From assembly GCF_018304765.1 (NCBI RefSeq), contig NZ_CP072642.1:2075819-2139818 (forward strand): a DNA stretch of 64,000 bases, in the 5' to 3' direction. Position 1 is the first letter of the stretch. Every line of letters starts with the position of its first letter. Shown here piece by piece: positions 44,222-53,472 of the stretch. The notes below the pieces were generated by a model that was given only the letters and a program-made list of their open reading frames with translations, was not told where the DNA came from and did no database searches. A program made the translations under genes and the position numbers. Origin of the DNA: Chloracidobacterium sp. N (GTDB lineage: Bacteria > Acidobacteriota > Blastocatellia > Chloracidobacteriales > Chloracidobacteriaceae).

Positions 44222-46096
44222 CTACTTGGACTTGATGACCGTCCAATAGTAATCGTATCGCGGTAAAATTGCACCGACATCTTCAATGACGGCACAGCGC
44301 CGCAGCCACGTCTCCGGCGGAAACACATAGGGGTTGTTGGCCCAATCCGGCGGAAGGAAGTCCCGGACGGCGCGGTTGGGTGTTCCGTAACCTGTGACCT
44401 GCACGATTTCAGCCGAGGCCTGTGGTTCGAGGACGTAGTCAATGAACTGTTCTGCCAGCTCCGGGTGGGCCGCATTGACCGGAATGGCCAGGCAGTCCAC
44501 GGCCCGCGTCCCGCCTTCCTGCGGCACAACAAAGGCAATGTTGGGATTCTGGCGCGCAGCTTTGGCAATCTGACCGTTGAACCCGTGGACCAGCCAGGCT
44601 TCGCCATTGAGCAAAAGCTGCTCAAACGTCGCGCTGTCGTAGGTTTTGACCAGCGGCTTCTGCGCTGCCAAGTCACTAGCCGCGCGCGCAATTTCCTGCT
44701 CATCCTGGCTGTTGGGCGAAGCGCCGCGCCGGCGCAGGGCCGCCGCAAAGCACTCCCGCTGATCATCCAGCATGGCAATACGCCCCCGGTAGCGGGCATC
44801 CCATAGTGCGTCCCAATGCTCCACTGGCTCTGGCACTTTGTCGCGCCGGTAGCCAATGCCGGTGACGACAAAGGTGTAAGGCACGGTGTAGCGGTTGTCG
44901 GGATCGTAGGGCGCATGCAGGAAAGCCGGATCGAGGTGGTGCCAGTTCGTCAACCGGGACCGGTCAATCGGACGCAGCAAGCCCTGCCGGATGAGCACGC
45001 CCGCCATGTAATCGCTCGGAACGATGAGATCGTAGCGGGCCACCCCGGTCTGAAGCTTGGCCAGCAAAGCCTCGTTCGAGTCGTAGGTTTCAACCGCGAC
45101 CCGGCAGCGATACCGCGTCTCAAAGTCGCGGAGCAGCTTTTCCGAGGTGTAGTTCGACCAGATGTAGATATGCAGGGTCGTGGCGGCCGCCCCGTGCGGC
45201 GTCGGACCGACGGCCACGACGAGCAGTCCCAGGCAGGTCGTGCCCAGGCTGACGCGGCCCCACCGTGGCAGGCGCTGAAGCCGCTGCACGAGCTGCGCCG
45301 TCCCCACCACCCCCACCGTCAGGATGAGCAGCAGGCTGGCAGCGGCGTTGATTTCCGGCGATACCCCCGTTTTCATTTTCGAGTAGAGCAGCACCGGCAG
45401 CGTGGTGACGCCATCCCCAGCGACGAAACTCGTCACGATGCAGTCATCGAGCGACAGGGCAAAGCACAGCAGGCCGCCGCCGACCAGCGCCGGCAGCAAC
45501 CAGGGCAACGTCACATGCCAGAAGACCGCCGCCGGCGTCGCCCCCAGGTCGAGCGCCGCATCGCGCCACCGTTCGTCAAAACCAGCCAGCCGCGCCCGGA
45601 CGATGAACACGACATACGGCGTACAGAAGGCCACGTGGACGATGAGCACCGACCAGAAGCCCAGCGGCCGCCCAAGTTGCGCCAGCAGCGCCACCGAAGC
45701 AAAGCCAACCACGACTTCCGGGGCGACAACCGGCAGGTACAAGAGCCACTCGATCCAGGTCTGACCCCGGAACCGGTGCCGGCCCAGCGCCAGAGCCGCT
45801 GCCGTTCCCAACACCAGGGCAATCAACGTGGCAGAGAGCGCCACGCGCAGACTCGTCTGGATGGCCGCCAGAAAGGCCGGGCTGCGCAGTACCTTCACGT
45901 ACCACGCGCCGACAAAGCCGGCCTCGAAGTTCGCCGCCGGCGCCGCCGTGAGGGAAAGACAGAGAAGCACCAGCAGCGGCACATAAAGATACAGATAGAC
46001 CGCCCCCGCCACACCTTTCAGGCCCGTGGCTCCCCAGCCGGGGCGTGGTGCGTGATGCCGATTCATCCACAACGCGCGCCGGGGCCGGAAAGACAT
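44222..46096 (-). CDS. Fused PotC-like permease and PotD-like binding protein
   Basis: A 624-residue protein joining two parts of a polyamine-type ABC importer. Residues about 20-270 are a PotC/PotI permease with six helices and the EAA loop DAALDLGATPAAVFWHVTLPWLLPAL. After another helix near 300, residues about 310-620 are a PotD-like binding protein (LHIYIWSNYTSEKLLRDFETRY, DLIVPSDYMAGVLIRQGLL, YTVPYTFVVTGIGYRRDKV, FIDYVLEPQASAEI). The binding domain would be tethered to the permease. PotA and PotB genes are not adjacent. Start ATG 46096 or 46066. Polyamine specificity is inferred. Confidence 0.83.
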   Translation of the reverse strand: MSFRPRRALWMNRHHAPRPGWGATGLKGVAGAVYLYLYVPLLVLLCLSLTAAPAANFEAGFVGAWYVKVLRSPAFLAAIQTSLRVALSATLIALVLGTAAALALGRHRFRGQTWIEWLLYLPVVAPEVVVGFASVALLAQLGRPLGFWSVLIVHVAFCTPYVVFIVRARLAGFDERWRDAALDLGATPAAVFWHVTLPWLLPALVGGGLLCFALSLDDCIVTSFVAGDGVTTLPVLLYSKMKTGVSPEINAAASLLLILTVGVVGTAQLVQRLQRLPRWGRVSLGTTCLGLLVVAVGPTPHGAAATTLHIYIWSNYTSEKLLRDFETRYRCRVAVETYDSNEALLAKLQTGVARYDLIVPSDYMAGVLIRQGLLRPIDRSRLTNWHHLDPAFLHAPYDPDNRYTVPYTFVVTGIGYRRDKVPEPVEHWDALWDARYRGRIAMLDDQRECFAAALRRRGASPNSQDEQEIARAASDLAAQKPLVKTYDSATFEQLLLNGEAWLVHGFNGQIAKAARQNPNIAFVVPQEGGTRAVDCLAIPVNAAHPELAEQFIDYVLEPQASAEIVQVTGYGTPNRAVRDFLPPDWANNPYVFPPETWLRRCAVIEDVGAILPRYDYYWTVIKSK

Positions 46097-46118
46097 GGCT
46101 TGCCAGGGACTTCGGACG

Positions 46119-47405
46119 CTACTCGTCAGGCCGCTCCGGGACCGGCTGACGGATGACGGCGGTGGTGGACTGATTCTCGATGACGCCAATCTTTTCCAGC
46201 AGCTTGCGTTTCACCATGGCGTCGTAGATTTTCCACTTCGAGCGCATGAAGTCTTCGTCGTATGTCCCCGACAGAAAACCGATGGGAATCTCAAAGCCAC
46301 CGGCCTCGTGCTTGCCGCCGCCGTAGTAGTTCCCGTTGGCGTCACGACCGAGCGCCGACTTCAGGAACTGATCCGGGTTGAGGGTGACTTTCGAGGTGCG
46401 CAGGCTTCCGATGATGACTTCGCGCTCGCCTTCCTTGGTGATGATGCCATAGACCACGGCCGTGTGGATGTTCTCCTCGGTCAGCAGGAAATCAGCCGCC
46501 TGCGGGATGGCATCCCGGTCCTCATACCGGACGTAGCCCACCCCGGCAATGCTGTAGTTGTCGCGGACGATCCGCTTCTCCAGCGCCAGGTTGATGATGT
46601 CAATCGCCCGCTTCGACCGCTTGACGTTCAGAATTTCACTCAGCAGGGTCGCATCCACGAACTGCGACAGGTAGCCGGCCGCCTGAAAATCACTTTCCCG
46701 CGCCCGAATCATCCCGTTGGTTTCCGTGCGGATGGCATGCATCAACGCCGTGGCGAGCCGTACGTGCTGGGGATTGTTCTTTTCGAGCGGGAAGGCATCC
46801 CGCAGATATTCGGCATAGATCGTCGCCGTGGCGCCAACCTTGCGGATGTCGGTGAAGACGGCGTCAATGAGTCCCTGCCGCTCGTGGTGGTCCACAATCA
46901 CTAGGGGCTTGACGCCGGCTTCGCGGAGCTTGCTGGTGAGGGTCGTGGTCGTGCCCTGGTTGTCAATGAAAATGCTGGCGCGATACTGCTTCAGGTCAAT
47001 CGTCGGGTCGTAGTGCAGCAGTTCGATTTGCAAAAGCTGGACGAGCGCCAGGTTTTCCTGATGGCTGATAAAGCCGTCATAGACGATGTCCACCGTAATC
47101 CCGAAGGTGGCGGCAATCATCTGGTGGGCAAGCGCCGAAGCAATGGCGTCCGGGTCGGGAAAGTTCTGAATGGCGACGATGTGGCGCTCACCGCGACAGG
47201 CGTCCAGCGTGGCGATCAGCTCCAGCACCGGACGCCGTTCATGATACCCACTCGTGCCATTGACAGATTCCTTCCCCTCGCGGCGGGGCAGTTCAACTTC
47301 CATCACTGATGCCGGAACGAGACTCAGGGAAGCCGGTTCCGCTTCCACCTTCTCGGCCGCAGCCGTTTTTTCGCGTCCTGCCGCAGCACTTTTCTCGCGT
47401 GACAT
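46119..47405 (-). CDS. DHH-family phosphoesterase (NrnA-like)
   Basis: A 428-residue protein with the DHH motifs NFPDPDAIASALA near 85 and VIVDHHERQG near 165 that bind catalytic metals, and a DHHA1-like C-terminal part containing GGGKHEAGGFEIPIGF near 380. The N-terminal 60 residues are Ala/Glu/Lys-rich and poorly conserved. The family includes oligoribonucleases, pAp phosphatases and cyclic di-AMP hydrolases; which one applies here cannot be told. ATG 47405 is chosen. It lies between the YbdK gene and the PotC-PotD fusion. Confidence 0.85.
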   Translation of the reverse strand: MSREKSAAAGREKTAAAEKVEAEPASLSLVPASVMEVELPRREGKESVNGTSGYHERRPVLELIATLDACRGERHIVAIQNFPDPDAIASALAHQMIAATFGITVDIVYDGFISHQENLALVQLLQIELLHYDPTIDLKQYRASIFIDNQGTTTTLTSKLREAGVKPLVIVDHHERQGLIDAVFTDIRKVGATATIYAEYLRDAFPLEKNNPQHVRLATALMHAIRTETNGMIRARESDFQAAGYLSQFVDATLLSEILNVKRSKRAIDIINLALEKRIVRDNYSIAGVGYVRYEDRDAIPQAADFLLTEENIHTAVVYGIITKEGEREVIIGSLRTSKVTLNPDQFLKSALGRDANGNYYGGGKHEAGGFEIPIGFLSGTYDEDFMRSKWKIYDAMVKRKLLEKIGVIENQSTTAVIRQPVPERPDE

Positions 47406-47526
47406 ATTCAATGAACCTTTCCAAGTCCTGCCGAGTCATTTCTTTTTGCAGACCCGCGGCTCAAGTATAGCGCAATCCGGCCCGGCTGGGGCACCTGGGC
47501 GCACCAACCCGGCGGACGCCAGACAT

Positions 47527-48672
47527 TCATGCCGGTTGTGACGAGGCCGTGGAGACCGCGCCAGGCTCCATGACGCCCTGCAGGGTCTCCGCGATGAGGT
47601 TGTCCACAACGGCATGCAGATCGCCGTTGGTTTCCTGAAAAATCCGCAGTTGGCGGTCGGCGCTCGTTCCCTCCCTGAGAATCGTGTGGACGTATTCCAG
47701 CTCCGACCGGCTTCCGAGCTCGTCCACCACGTCATCCACGAACTCAAGCAGCTCCAGAATGAGGGACCGCACCGGCACTTCCGCCTGCTTGCCCAAATCC
47801 AGCAGCTTCCCATCCAGCCCGTAGCGTACGGCGCGCCATTTGTTTTCCTCGATGAGCATGCGGCGGTAGAGCCGGAAGCCCATGTTCTGGCGCAGCAACT
47901 TGTAGAGCTTGGCCACCACGGCCTGAAAGAGCGCCGCAATGGCAATGACCTCATCCACCTTGGCCGGCAGGTCGCAAATCCGGAATTCGAGCGTGGGGAA
48001 AACGGGATGGGGACGCAGGTCCCACCAGATTTTCTTGCCGTTGTCAATGCAACCCGTCTTGATGAGCAGCTTGACGTAGTTATCGAACTCGCTGGACGAG
48101 CCGAAGTAATCTGGAATGCCAGTGCGTGGAAACTGCTTGAAGACTTCGGAGCGATAGGACTTCAGCCCGGTGTTGCGTCCGATCCAGAAAGGCGAACTCG
48201 TGGTCAGCGCCAGAATGTGCGGCAGAAAGTAACGCGCCGCATTCATAATGTGGATGGCGTCGTCGCGGTTTTCAATCCCGACATGAACGTGCAGCCCATA
48301 GATGGACAGCGCCCGCGCCAACTGCTGCATTTCCTCGATGAGCTGAAAATACCGCTCATTGGGCGTGATTTCCTGGTCTTTCCAGTGGGAAAACGGATGG
48401 GTCGAAGCCGCCACGATCCGCAGGTTTTTCTTGTGGGCCAGCGTCGCCACCGTGCGGCGCAGCCTGACCACATCCGCGCGCGCTTCCTGAATGTTGTGAC
48501 AAATCCCCGTGCCCACCTCGACCATGGACTGGTGCATTTCCGGCTTGAGCTGCTCGCCGAGCAGCATCATGCCTTCGTCCAGAATTTCGGCGACCCGCGA
48601 ACGCAACTCACGGGTGTCGGGGTCAACGATTTGGAACTCCTCTTCGATACCAAGTGTGAACTCCTGAGCCAT
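47527..48672 (-). CDS. YbdK-type carboxylate-amine ligase (GCS2 family)
   Basis: A 381-residue glutamate-cysteine-ligase-like enzyme. LGIEEEFQIVDPDTRELRSRV at the start and STHPFSHWKDQEITPNERYFQL with LHVHVGIENRDDAI are family signatures of the glutamine-synthetase-like fold that joins glutamate to an amine or amino acid. Members form gamma-glutamyl bonds, but the acceptor is often unknown. ATG 48672 has GAGG eight bases upstream; a 64-residue extension is rejected. Two ATP-grasp ligase genes lie upstream in the same direction. Confidence 0.88.
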   Translation of the reverse strand: MAQEFTLGIEEEFQIVDPDTRELRSRVAEILDEGMMLLGEQLKPEMHQSMVEVGTGICHNIQEARADVVRLRRTVATLAHKKNLRIVAASTHPFSHWKDQEITPNERYFQLIEEMQQLARALSIYGLHVHVGIENRDDAIHIMNAARYFLPHILALTTSSPFWIGRNTGLKSYRSEVFKQFPRTGIPDYFGSSSEFDNYVKLLIKTGCIDNGKKIWWDLRPHPVFPTLEFRICDLPAKVDEVIAIAALFQAVVAKLYKLLRQNMGFRLYRRMLIEENKWRAVRYGLDGKLLDLGKQAEVPVRSLILELLEFVDDVVDELGSRSELEYVHTILREGTSADRQLRIFQETNGDLHAVVDNLIAETLQGVMEPGAVSTASSQPA

Positions 48673-48809
48673 ACGCGATCCTCTTGTTGCCAATACAGAC
48701 TGACTAACCAAACTCCCGGCCAAACTCCCAGCACACCAAACACCCTGCCACAAACCAACCCGGACCAACTCCCGCCCGGCAACACCGGCGGCGGGCACCG
48801 GCCTGAGCG

Positions 48810-50168
48810 TCAATCCTTCAGAACAAACGTCGGCACCATGCCGCCGCCGGAGGTGACGTTGCACAGCGCCGTGCTCGACAGCCGGGTAAAAGCGCCGCCC
48901 ACCTTGCCGTGAAACAGTAACGGGTCGAGGTCCACAAGCTGCTCAATGAAGTCAATCCCGCCTTCCGGCGTGAAGTGGGGAAAAACCTCGTGGGCGGTGG
49001 GGACTTTTTCCTGTACGAGGCAGTCGCCGTGCAGCCCTTCGGCAATTGCCGTCTCCCATTCCGCCGGCGTGGCTTCCCAGCCGACGACCACCCCCTTGCC
49101 GCCGTATTCGTCATTGGGCTTGATGACCAGCCGCGTCTGATGGGCGCGGATGAACTCCAGCAAGTCCACCGTTTCGCCGGCGTAGGTCGTCTTCCCTTCA
49201 GCCAGACGGCGCGTCCACGGAATATGCGCCCGGATGGCCGCCTGCTGCTCCGGCGTAAACAGCTCCGCATACCGTTCATCGGTCAGGACGCCAAAAAACA
49301 TCTTCTTGTGGACGAACTTCGTGCGGAAGCCATTGACCACACACACCGCGCGGTCGCGGTAGGCATTCACCAGCGCCTTGCATTCCTCCGGGCGCTCCAG
49401 GATGTCATTCGTCAACACACGCCGGTACACCAGATCAATCCTGAAATCCCCACAGCAGAGCCGGCCCCCGTGGTAATCCAGCTTTTCCGGTGGTGCAATG
49501 ATGCACTCGAAACCTTCACTTTGGAAGTAGGCCTGAAACTGCTCGAACTCGCACTGCGTGGGCAGTCCTTCCCAGTCCACGATGGCAATGCGGGGCTTGT
49601 CCGTTCCACCGCTCCATTCCCGGTATGCCGTCAGGAGCGTCTCCAGCAGCAGATGCCGCGCATAGAGCGGCATGACCGGATACTTCTCCACAAACCGCTG
49701 CATCACCGGTAGGTCCATAAAGATGCGCGCCATGACCTCGCAGTAGGAAATTCCGGCCGGATTTTCGGCATTGAGTTCGACAAAGGAAAACGCCTCTTCG
49801 GTCAGAAACGAATCGAGCCGGGAGGTGATGGAAATCCCCGTGTAGCCGGGGTCAATTTCAATCAGGCGGGCTTCGCCGTCGGTGATGCCCAGGTCGTCAT
49901 AAATACGGCGGTCCGTCAGCGCCGTGCGCCCCACAATCTCCACACACTCCCAGATGCGCGCACATTCGGCACACAGGTAACGCCACTGTTCGGCCGTTAT
50001 GAAGTGGGGGCGCAGGTAGGGCGAAAGCGGCCGTCCGCCAAAAATCATCTTCTCTTCGGCGCTGCGGGCAGCCAGAACATCACGGGCTTCAGTCAGCGTG
50101 GTGGGTGTTTCCTGAAGCAGAGCGTCGTAGTGGGCAATCGCAGCTTTCAACGTCGGGGTGCTTTCCAT
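48810..50168 (-). CDS. Circularly permuted ATP-grasp protein
   Basis: A 452-residue protein. The ATP-binding lysine/glycine loop LVIKPNDEYGGKGVVVGWE comes late, near residue 350, followed by GLHGDCLVQEKV, while the substrate/acidic part (SFVELNAENPAGISYCE near 130) comes first: this reversed order is that of circularly permuted ATP-grasp enzymes. Such proteins are thought to form peptide or amide bonds. It starts with GGAG five bases before the ATG. It sits between a methyltransferase and the YbdK ligase. Confidence 0.78.
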   Translation of the reverse strand: MESTPTLKAAIAHYDALLQETPTTLTEARDVLAARSAEEKMIFGGRPLSPYLRPHFITAEQWRYLCAECARIWECVEIVGRTALTDRRIYDDLGITDGEARLIEIDPGYTGISITSRLDSFLTEEAFSFVELNAENPAGISYCEVMARIFMDLPVMQRFVEKYPVMPLYARHLLLETLLTAYREWSGGTDKPRIAIVDWEGLPTQCEFEQFQAYFQSEGFECIIAPPEKLDYHGGRLCCGDFRIDLVYRRVLTNDILERPEECKALVNAYRDRAVCVVNGFRTKFVHKKMFFGVLTDERYAELFTPEQQAAIRAHIPWTRRLAEGKTTYAGETVDLLEFIRAHQTRLVIKPNDEYGGKGVVVGWEATPAEWETAIAEGLHGDCLVQEKVPTAHEVFPHFTPEGGIDFIEQLVDLDPLLFHGKVGGAFTRLSSTALCNVTSGGGMVPTFVLKD

Positions 50169-50235
50169 GGCTTCTCCAAAAAGGGTGTGTCAACGATAGA
50201 ACGTTTCGAGTGCCCGGCCGCCCGCCGCGGCCACC

Positions 50236-50865
50236 TTACTCCAGGCGCTCAAGGATGGCGGCATACTCAAAAAATCCCGTCGGATGGGGCACTGTGCGCT
50301 GGGGCGGCTCCACCCACCGCCAACGCTCCAGCGCAAACAGCACGCGCATCGCTTCCAGCCCGCAGTGGTAGGGCGGCCCGCCGGGCCGGTCGGTCTGCAT
50401 CCACAGGGCAAACAACCGCCCGCCCGGTCGCAGCCAGCGGCACAGTTGCGCCTCGTAACGGGGCCAGTCCTCCGGCGACAGCGCACACAGGCAGGTCTGC
50501 TCATACACCGCATCGAAGGGCACCGCATCGAAGGGCACCGCATCGAAGGGCGGCTCCGGCTGCCAGGTGCGGACATCCCCCTCGACCACGTGGGCCGTCA
50601 GTCCCGCCTGCGCCAGCTTCTCCCGTACCCGCTGCACCGGAGTCGGCGCAATATCCAGTCCCCAGACCTCAAAACCGCGCCGGGCCAACGCCAGCACCTC
50701 ATGACCGTAGCCACAACCGGGGATGAGAATCCGGCCGGGCTTCAGCGCCCCTTCGTCCAGCCAGTCCTCCAAGGCCGGGCTGACGCCACCGCGATCCCAG
50801 GCGGTCAGGTCGGCCCGGTATTTCTCATCCCAGAACGATACTGTGTCCGCGTCCATGCCCGGCAT
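50236..50865 (-). CDS. SAM-dependent methyltransferase, TPMT-like
   Basis: A 209-residue class I methyltransferase of the thiopurine-methyltransferase group: FWDEKYRADLTAWDRGGVSPAL, motif I RILIPGCGYGHEVLALARRGFEVWGLDIAP near 45-75, and FDAVYEQTCLCALSPEDWPRY after it. The segment before VYE contains PFDAV three times, from a 15-base DNA repeat, whereas relatives have it once. Substrates in this group include thiols, selenium and other small nucleophiles. It lies 9 bases downstream of the RimK-like gene. Confidence 0.82.
   Translation of the reverse strand: MPGMDADTVSFWDEKYRADLTAWDRGGVSPALEDWLDEGALKPGRILIPGCGYGHEVLALARRGFEVWGLDIAPTPVQRVREKLAQAGLTAHVVEGDVRTWQPEPPFDAVPFDAVPFDAVYEQTCLCALSPEDWPRYEAQLCRWLRPGGRLFALWMQTDRPGGPPYHCGLEAMRVLFALERWRWVEPPQRTVPHPTGFFEYAAILERLE
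50506..50550. repeat. Three perfect 15-base tandem repeats inside the methyltransferase gene
   Basis: CACCGCATCGAAGGG occurs three times in a row and encodes PFDAV-type units in frame on the minus strand. The perfect identity of the copies suggests a recent slippage expansion. It lies beside the SAM-binding part of the enzyme. Confidence 0.9.
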
Positions 50866-50874
50866 GATAGGCCG

Positions 50875-51828
50875 CTACATCCGCTCGGCAATCATCTCCT
50901 GCCACCGGAAGATGTGCGTCCGCTCCTGGGGACGGCCTTCCTGCGCCAACCGGATGAGCATCTGGCTGACGGTTGAAACCATCCACTCGAAGTTCACCGG
51001 GCCGACCGAGAACGAATCGGCGTCCGGTGCGGGATTCATGAAGTCAATGGCATAGGGAATGCCATCCTGAATCGCAAACTCGATGGTGTTGATGTCGTAG
51101 CCAAGGGCTTCGCACAACATGCGGCACTCGCGGACAATCCGGGCATGCAGGTCCGGTTCGAGATAGTCTTCGGGGCGGATGTCGAGGTACTGCGTCGGAT
51201 AGGGCCGCGCCGGATCGTACGGCATGATGAGCACGTGCTGCTTGGCAATGCAGTAGCACCGTACGTAACGGTCGAATTTGACAAACTCCTGAAGCGTCAT
51301 GCAGAGCTGTCCCGTCCGGTCATAGACCTGAATCAGCTCCTCCAGCGAGTTGATGCGATAGACATCGCGCCAGCCGCCGCCATCGTGCGGTTTGAGAATC
51401 GCCGGCAGCCCCACGTAGTCCACAATCGCCTGCCAGTCGAGTGGAAATTGCAGGTTGCGCAACGACTGTGAAGTGATGCGCTCCATGTACTCTTTCTGGG
51501 GCAGCAGTGCCGTCCGGGGAATGGCCACGCCCAGCCGGAGCGCCATGGAGTAGTTGAAAAACTTGTCGTCCGCCGACCACCAGAAGGGATTGTTGACAAT
51601 GACCGTTCCTGACAGATAGGCGTTTTTCAGATACGCCCGATAGAACGGGATTTCATGGGAGATGCGGTCAATGATGACGGCATAGGGGCACACGGCATCC
51701 ATACGGATGCCGCCGATAGTGACATACTCGGCCGTCACCCCCGTGTCCTGCGACTGCATGTTGATGCGCTCGATGAGTGCTGGCGGAAAGGTGTTTTCAC
51801 GCCCGACCAAAACGCCGACCTTTTTCAT
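50875..51828 (-). CDS. RimK-like ATP-grasp ligase
   Basis: A 317-residue protein: MKKVGVLVGRENTFPPALIERIN at the start (pre-ATP-grasp fold), LPAILKPHDGGGWRDVYRI near 165 (ATP-binding Lys and Gly-rich loop), TLQEFVKFDRYVRCYCI near 205 and EFAIQDGIPYAIDFMNPAPD near 270 for Mg-binding acidic/Asn residues. Such enzymes ligate an amine to a carboxylate. ATG 51828 (MKKVGVL) is chosen over a 30-residue upstream extension. It is first of a leftward set with a methyltransferase and two other ligases. Confidence 0.78.
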   Translation of the reverse strand: MKKVGVLVGRENTFPPALIERINMQSQDTGVTAEYVTIGGIRMDAVCPYAVIIDRISHEIPFYRAYLKNAYLSGTVIVNNPFWWSADDKFFNYSMALRLGVAIPRTALLPQKEYMERITSQSLRNLQFPLDWQAIVDYVGLPAILKPHDGGGWRDVYRINSLEELIQVYDRTGQLCMTLQEFVKFDRYVRCYCIAKQHVLIMPYDPARPYPTQYLDIRPEDYLEPDLHARIVRECRMLCEALGYDINTIEFAIQDGIPYAIDFMNPAPDADSFSVGPVNFEWMVSTVSQMLIRLAQEGRPQERTHIFRWQEMIAERM

Positions 51829-51954
51829 AACGATTGACGAATCCTTTACGGCAGGACGACGTGCAGACTTCGGCGGTCTGCCTGTCTGCCGGGAAATGGG
51901 ATGAACTGGATATGGCAACGGTGCGACGCAGCCACGCCATTGTCAAGCGTTCCG

Positions 51955-51975
51955 CTGCAAGGTTACAGCTTGCAG
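51955..51975. promoter_or_regulatory. Inverted repeat in the ATP-grasp/pmbA divergent region
   Basis: CTGCAAG and CTTGCAG are separated by seven bases, in the 205-base gap between divergent genes. This is a plausible operator but nothing else supports it. No other feature was recognised in the gap. Confidence 0.25.
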
Positions 51976-52033
51976 TTGCCAGAGGACACCTTCTAGCATA
52001 ACCCCGGATTCAGTTCACCTTTGGGAGACCCAC

Positions 52034-53401
52034 GTGGAACGCACTGCGCCGCAGAGTACGGCTTCCGACCTGGCCATCTCGGTCATCGAACGGGCGCGTC
52101 GCCTGGGGGCCACGGCCGCCGAAGTCATTTTCCGTGAGAGCATCGAGTTTTCAGCGTCCGTGCGCCTGGGCGACATTGAAACCGTCAAGGAAGCCGGCAG
52201 TCGCGGTCTGGGGCTGCGCGTCCTGCTCGATGGCCGGCAGGCGTCGGTCTCCACTTCGGACTTTTCTCCGGCGGCTCTGGATGAACTCGTCGAGACGGCG
52301 CTGACGCTGGCGCGCGCCACTTCGGTGGACGAAACCGCCGGGCTTCCCGACCCGGCCGATCTGGCGACGGAAATCCCTGACCTCGACCTGTATGACCCGG
52401 CGGTGCTGGCGCTGTCGGCCGAGGAAAAAATCCGGCTGGCGCTCACGGCCGAGCAGGCCGCGCAGGCGTATGACCCGCGCATTGTCAACTTTGAAGGCGG
52501 CGGCGTGGACAGCGGCGCCGGGCACACGGTGCTGGCCAACTCGCTGGGCTTTGTCGGCGAATACCGCAGCACCTCGCTTTCCCTGGCCACGGTGCCGGTG
52601 GCGCGCGACGCCGACGGCCGCCTCCAGCGGGATTACTGGTACGACGCCCGCCGCCGGCTCGCCAGCCTCGAAGACCCGGCCAGCGTGGGCCGCCGGGCAG
52701 CCGAGCGCACGCTACGCAAGCTCGGCGCGCGCCGCGTCCCGACCCAGACCTGCCCGGTTGTCTTTGCGCCGGAAGTCGCCGCCAGCCTCATCGGACACGT
52801 CTTCGGCGCAGTCTCCGGCGACGCCATCTTCCGCAAGGCGTCTTTTCTGGTCGGCAAACTGGGCGAGCAGGTGGCCTCGGCGCTGGTGACGATCATAGAC
52901 GACGGCCGGATGCCCAACGGCCTCGGCTCGCGGCCTTTCGACGGGGAAGGCGTGCCGACCCGCCAGACAACGGTCATCCGCGAAGGCCGGCTCGAAAGCT
53001 ACCTGCACAACACCTACACGGCGCGCAAGCTGGGCGAACGCACCACCGGCAACGCCGCACGCGGCCTGACCGGCGCGCCCTCCGTGGGCGTCAACAACAT
53101 GTACCTCGTTCCCGGCCCGCACCCGCCGGAAGCCATCATCGCTTCCGTCCGCCATGGCTTCTACGTGACGGAACTCATCGGCTTTGGCGTCAACGGCGTC
53201 ACCGGAGACTATTCACGTGGGGCAGCCGGACGCTGGATTGAAAACGGTGAACTCACCTTCCCCGTCGAGGAAGTCACCATTGCCGGCAACCTGCTGACCA
53301 TGCTCAAACAGATTGAAATGATCGGCAATGACCTCGACTTTCGCGGACGCATGGCCGCGCCAACGCTCAAAATTGCCGAAATGACCATCAGCGGCACATG
53401 A
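52034..53401 (+). CDS. pmbA: TldE/PmbA-family protein
   Basis: A 455-residue protein of the TldD/TldE family. SVRLGDIETVKEAGSRGLGLRVLLDGRQASVSTSD is the N-terminal signature, and VPTRQTTVIREGRLESYLHNTYTARKLG the C-terminal barrel. The HExxxH metalloprotease motif of TldD is absent, so this is the TldE (non-catalytic) partner. TldD/E process small peptides such as microcin B17 or CcdA. GTG 52034 has GGGAG six bases upstream. tldD is not in the window. Confidence 0.87.
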   Translation: MERTAPQSTASDLAISVIERARRLGATAAEVIFRESIEFSASVRLGDIETVKEAGSRGLGLRVLLDGRQASVSTSDFSPAALDELVETALTLARATSVDETAGLPDPADLATEIPDLDLYDPAVLALSAEEKIRLALTAEQAAQAYDPRIVNFEGGGVDSGAGHTVLANSLGFVGEYRSTSLSLATVPVARDADGRLQRDYWYDARRRLASLEDPASVGRRAAERTLRKLGARRVPTQTCPVVFAPEVAASLIGHVFGAVSGDAIFRKASFLVGKLGEQVASALVTIIDDGRMPNGLGSRPFDGEGVPTRQTTVIREGRLESYLHNTYTARKLGERTTGNAARGLTGAPSVGVNNMYLVPGPHPPEAIIASVRHGFYVTELIGFGVNGVTGDYSRGAAGRWIENGELTFPVEEVTIAGNLLTMLKQIEMIGNDLDFRGRMAAPTLKIAEMTISGT

Positions 53402-53472
53402 TGCCCGCGGCACCTCGCCGTCTGCTGATGCCGGCTGTCCCTCCCTTGACACCCAACCCGGAACCACCCGCC

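Noticed and set aside
44816-46156. A 446-codon open frame on the + strand
   Set aside because: It is antisense to the PotC-PotD fusion and has a very basic, Arg/Gln-rich composition without motifs.
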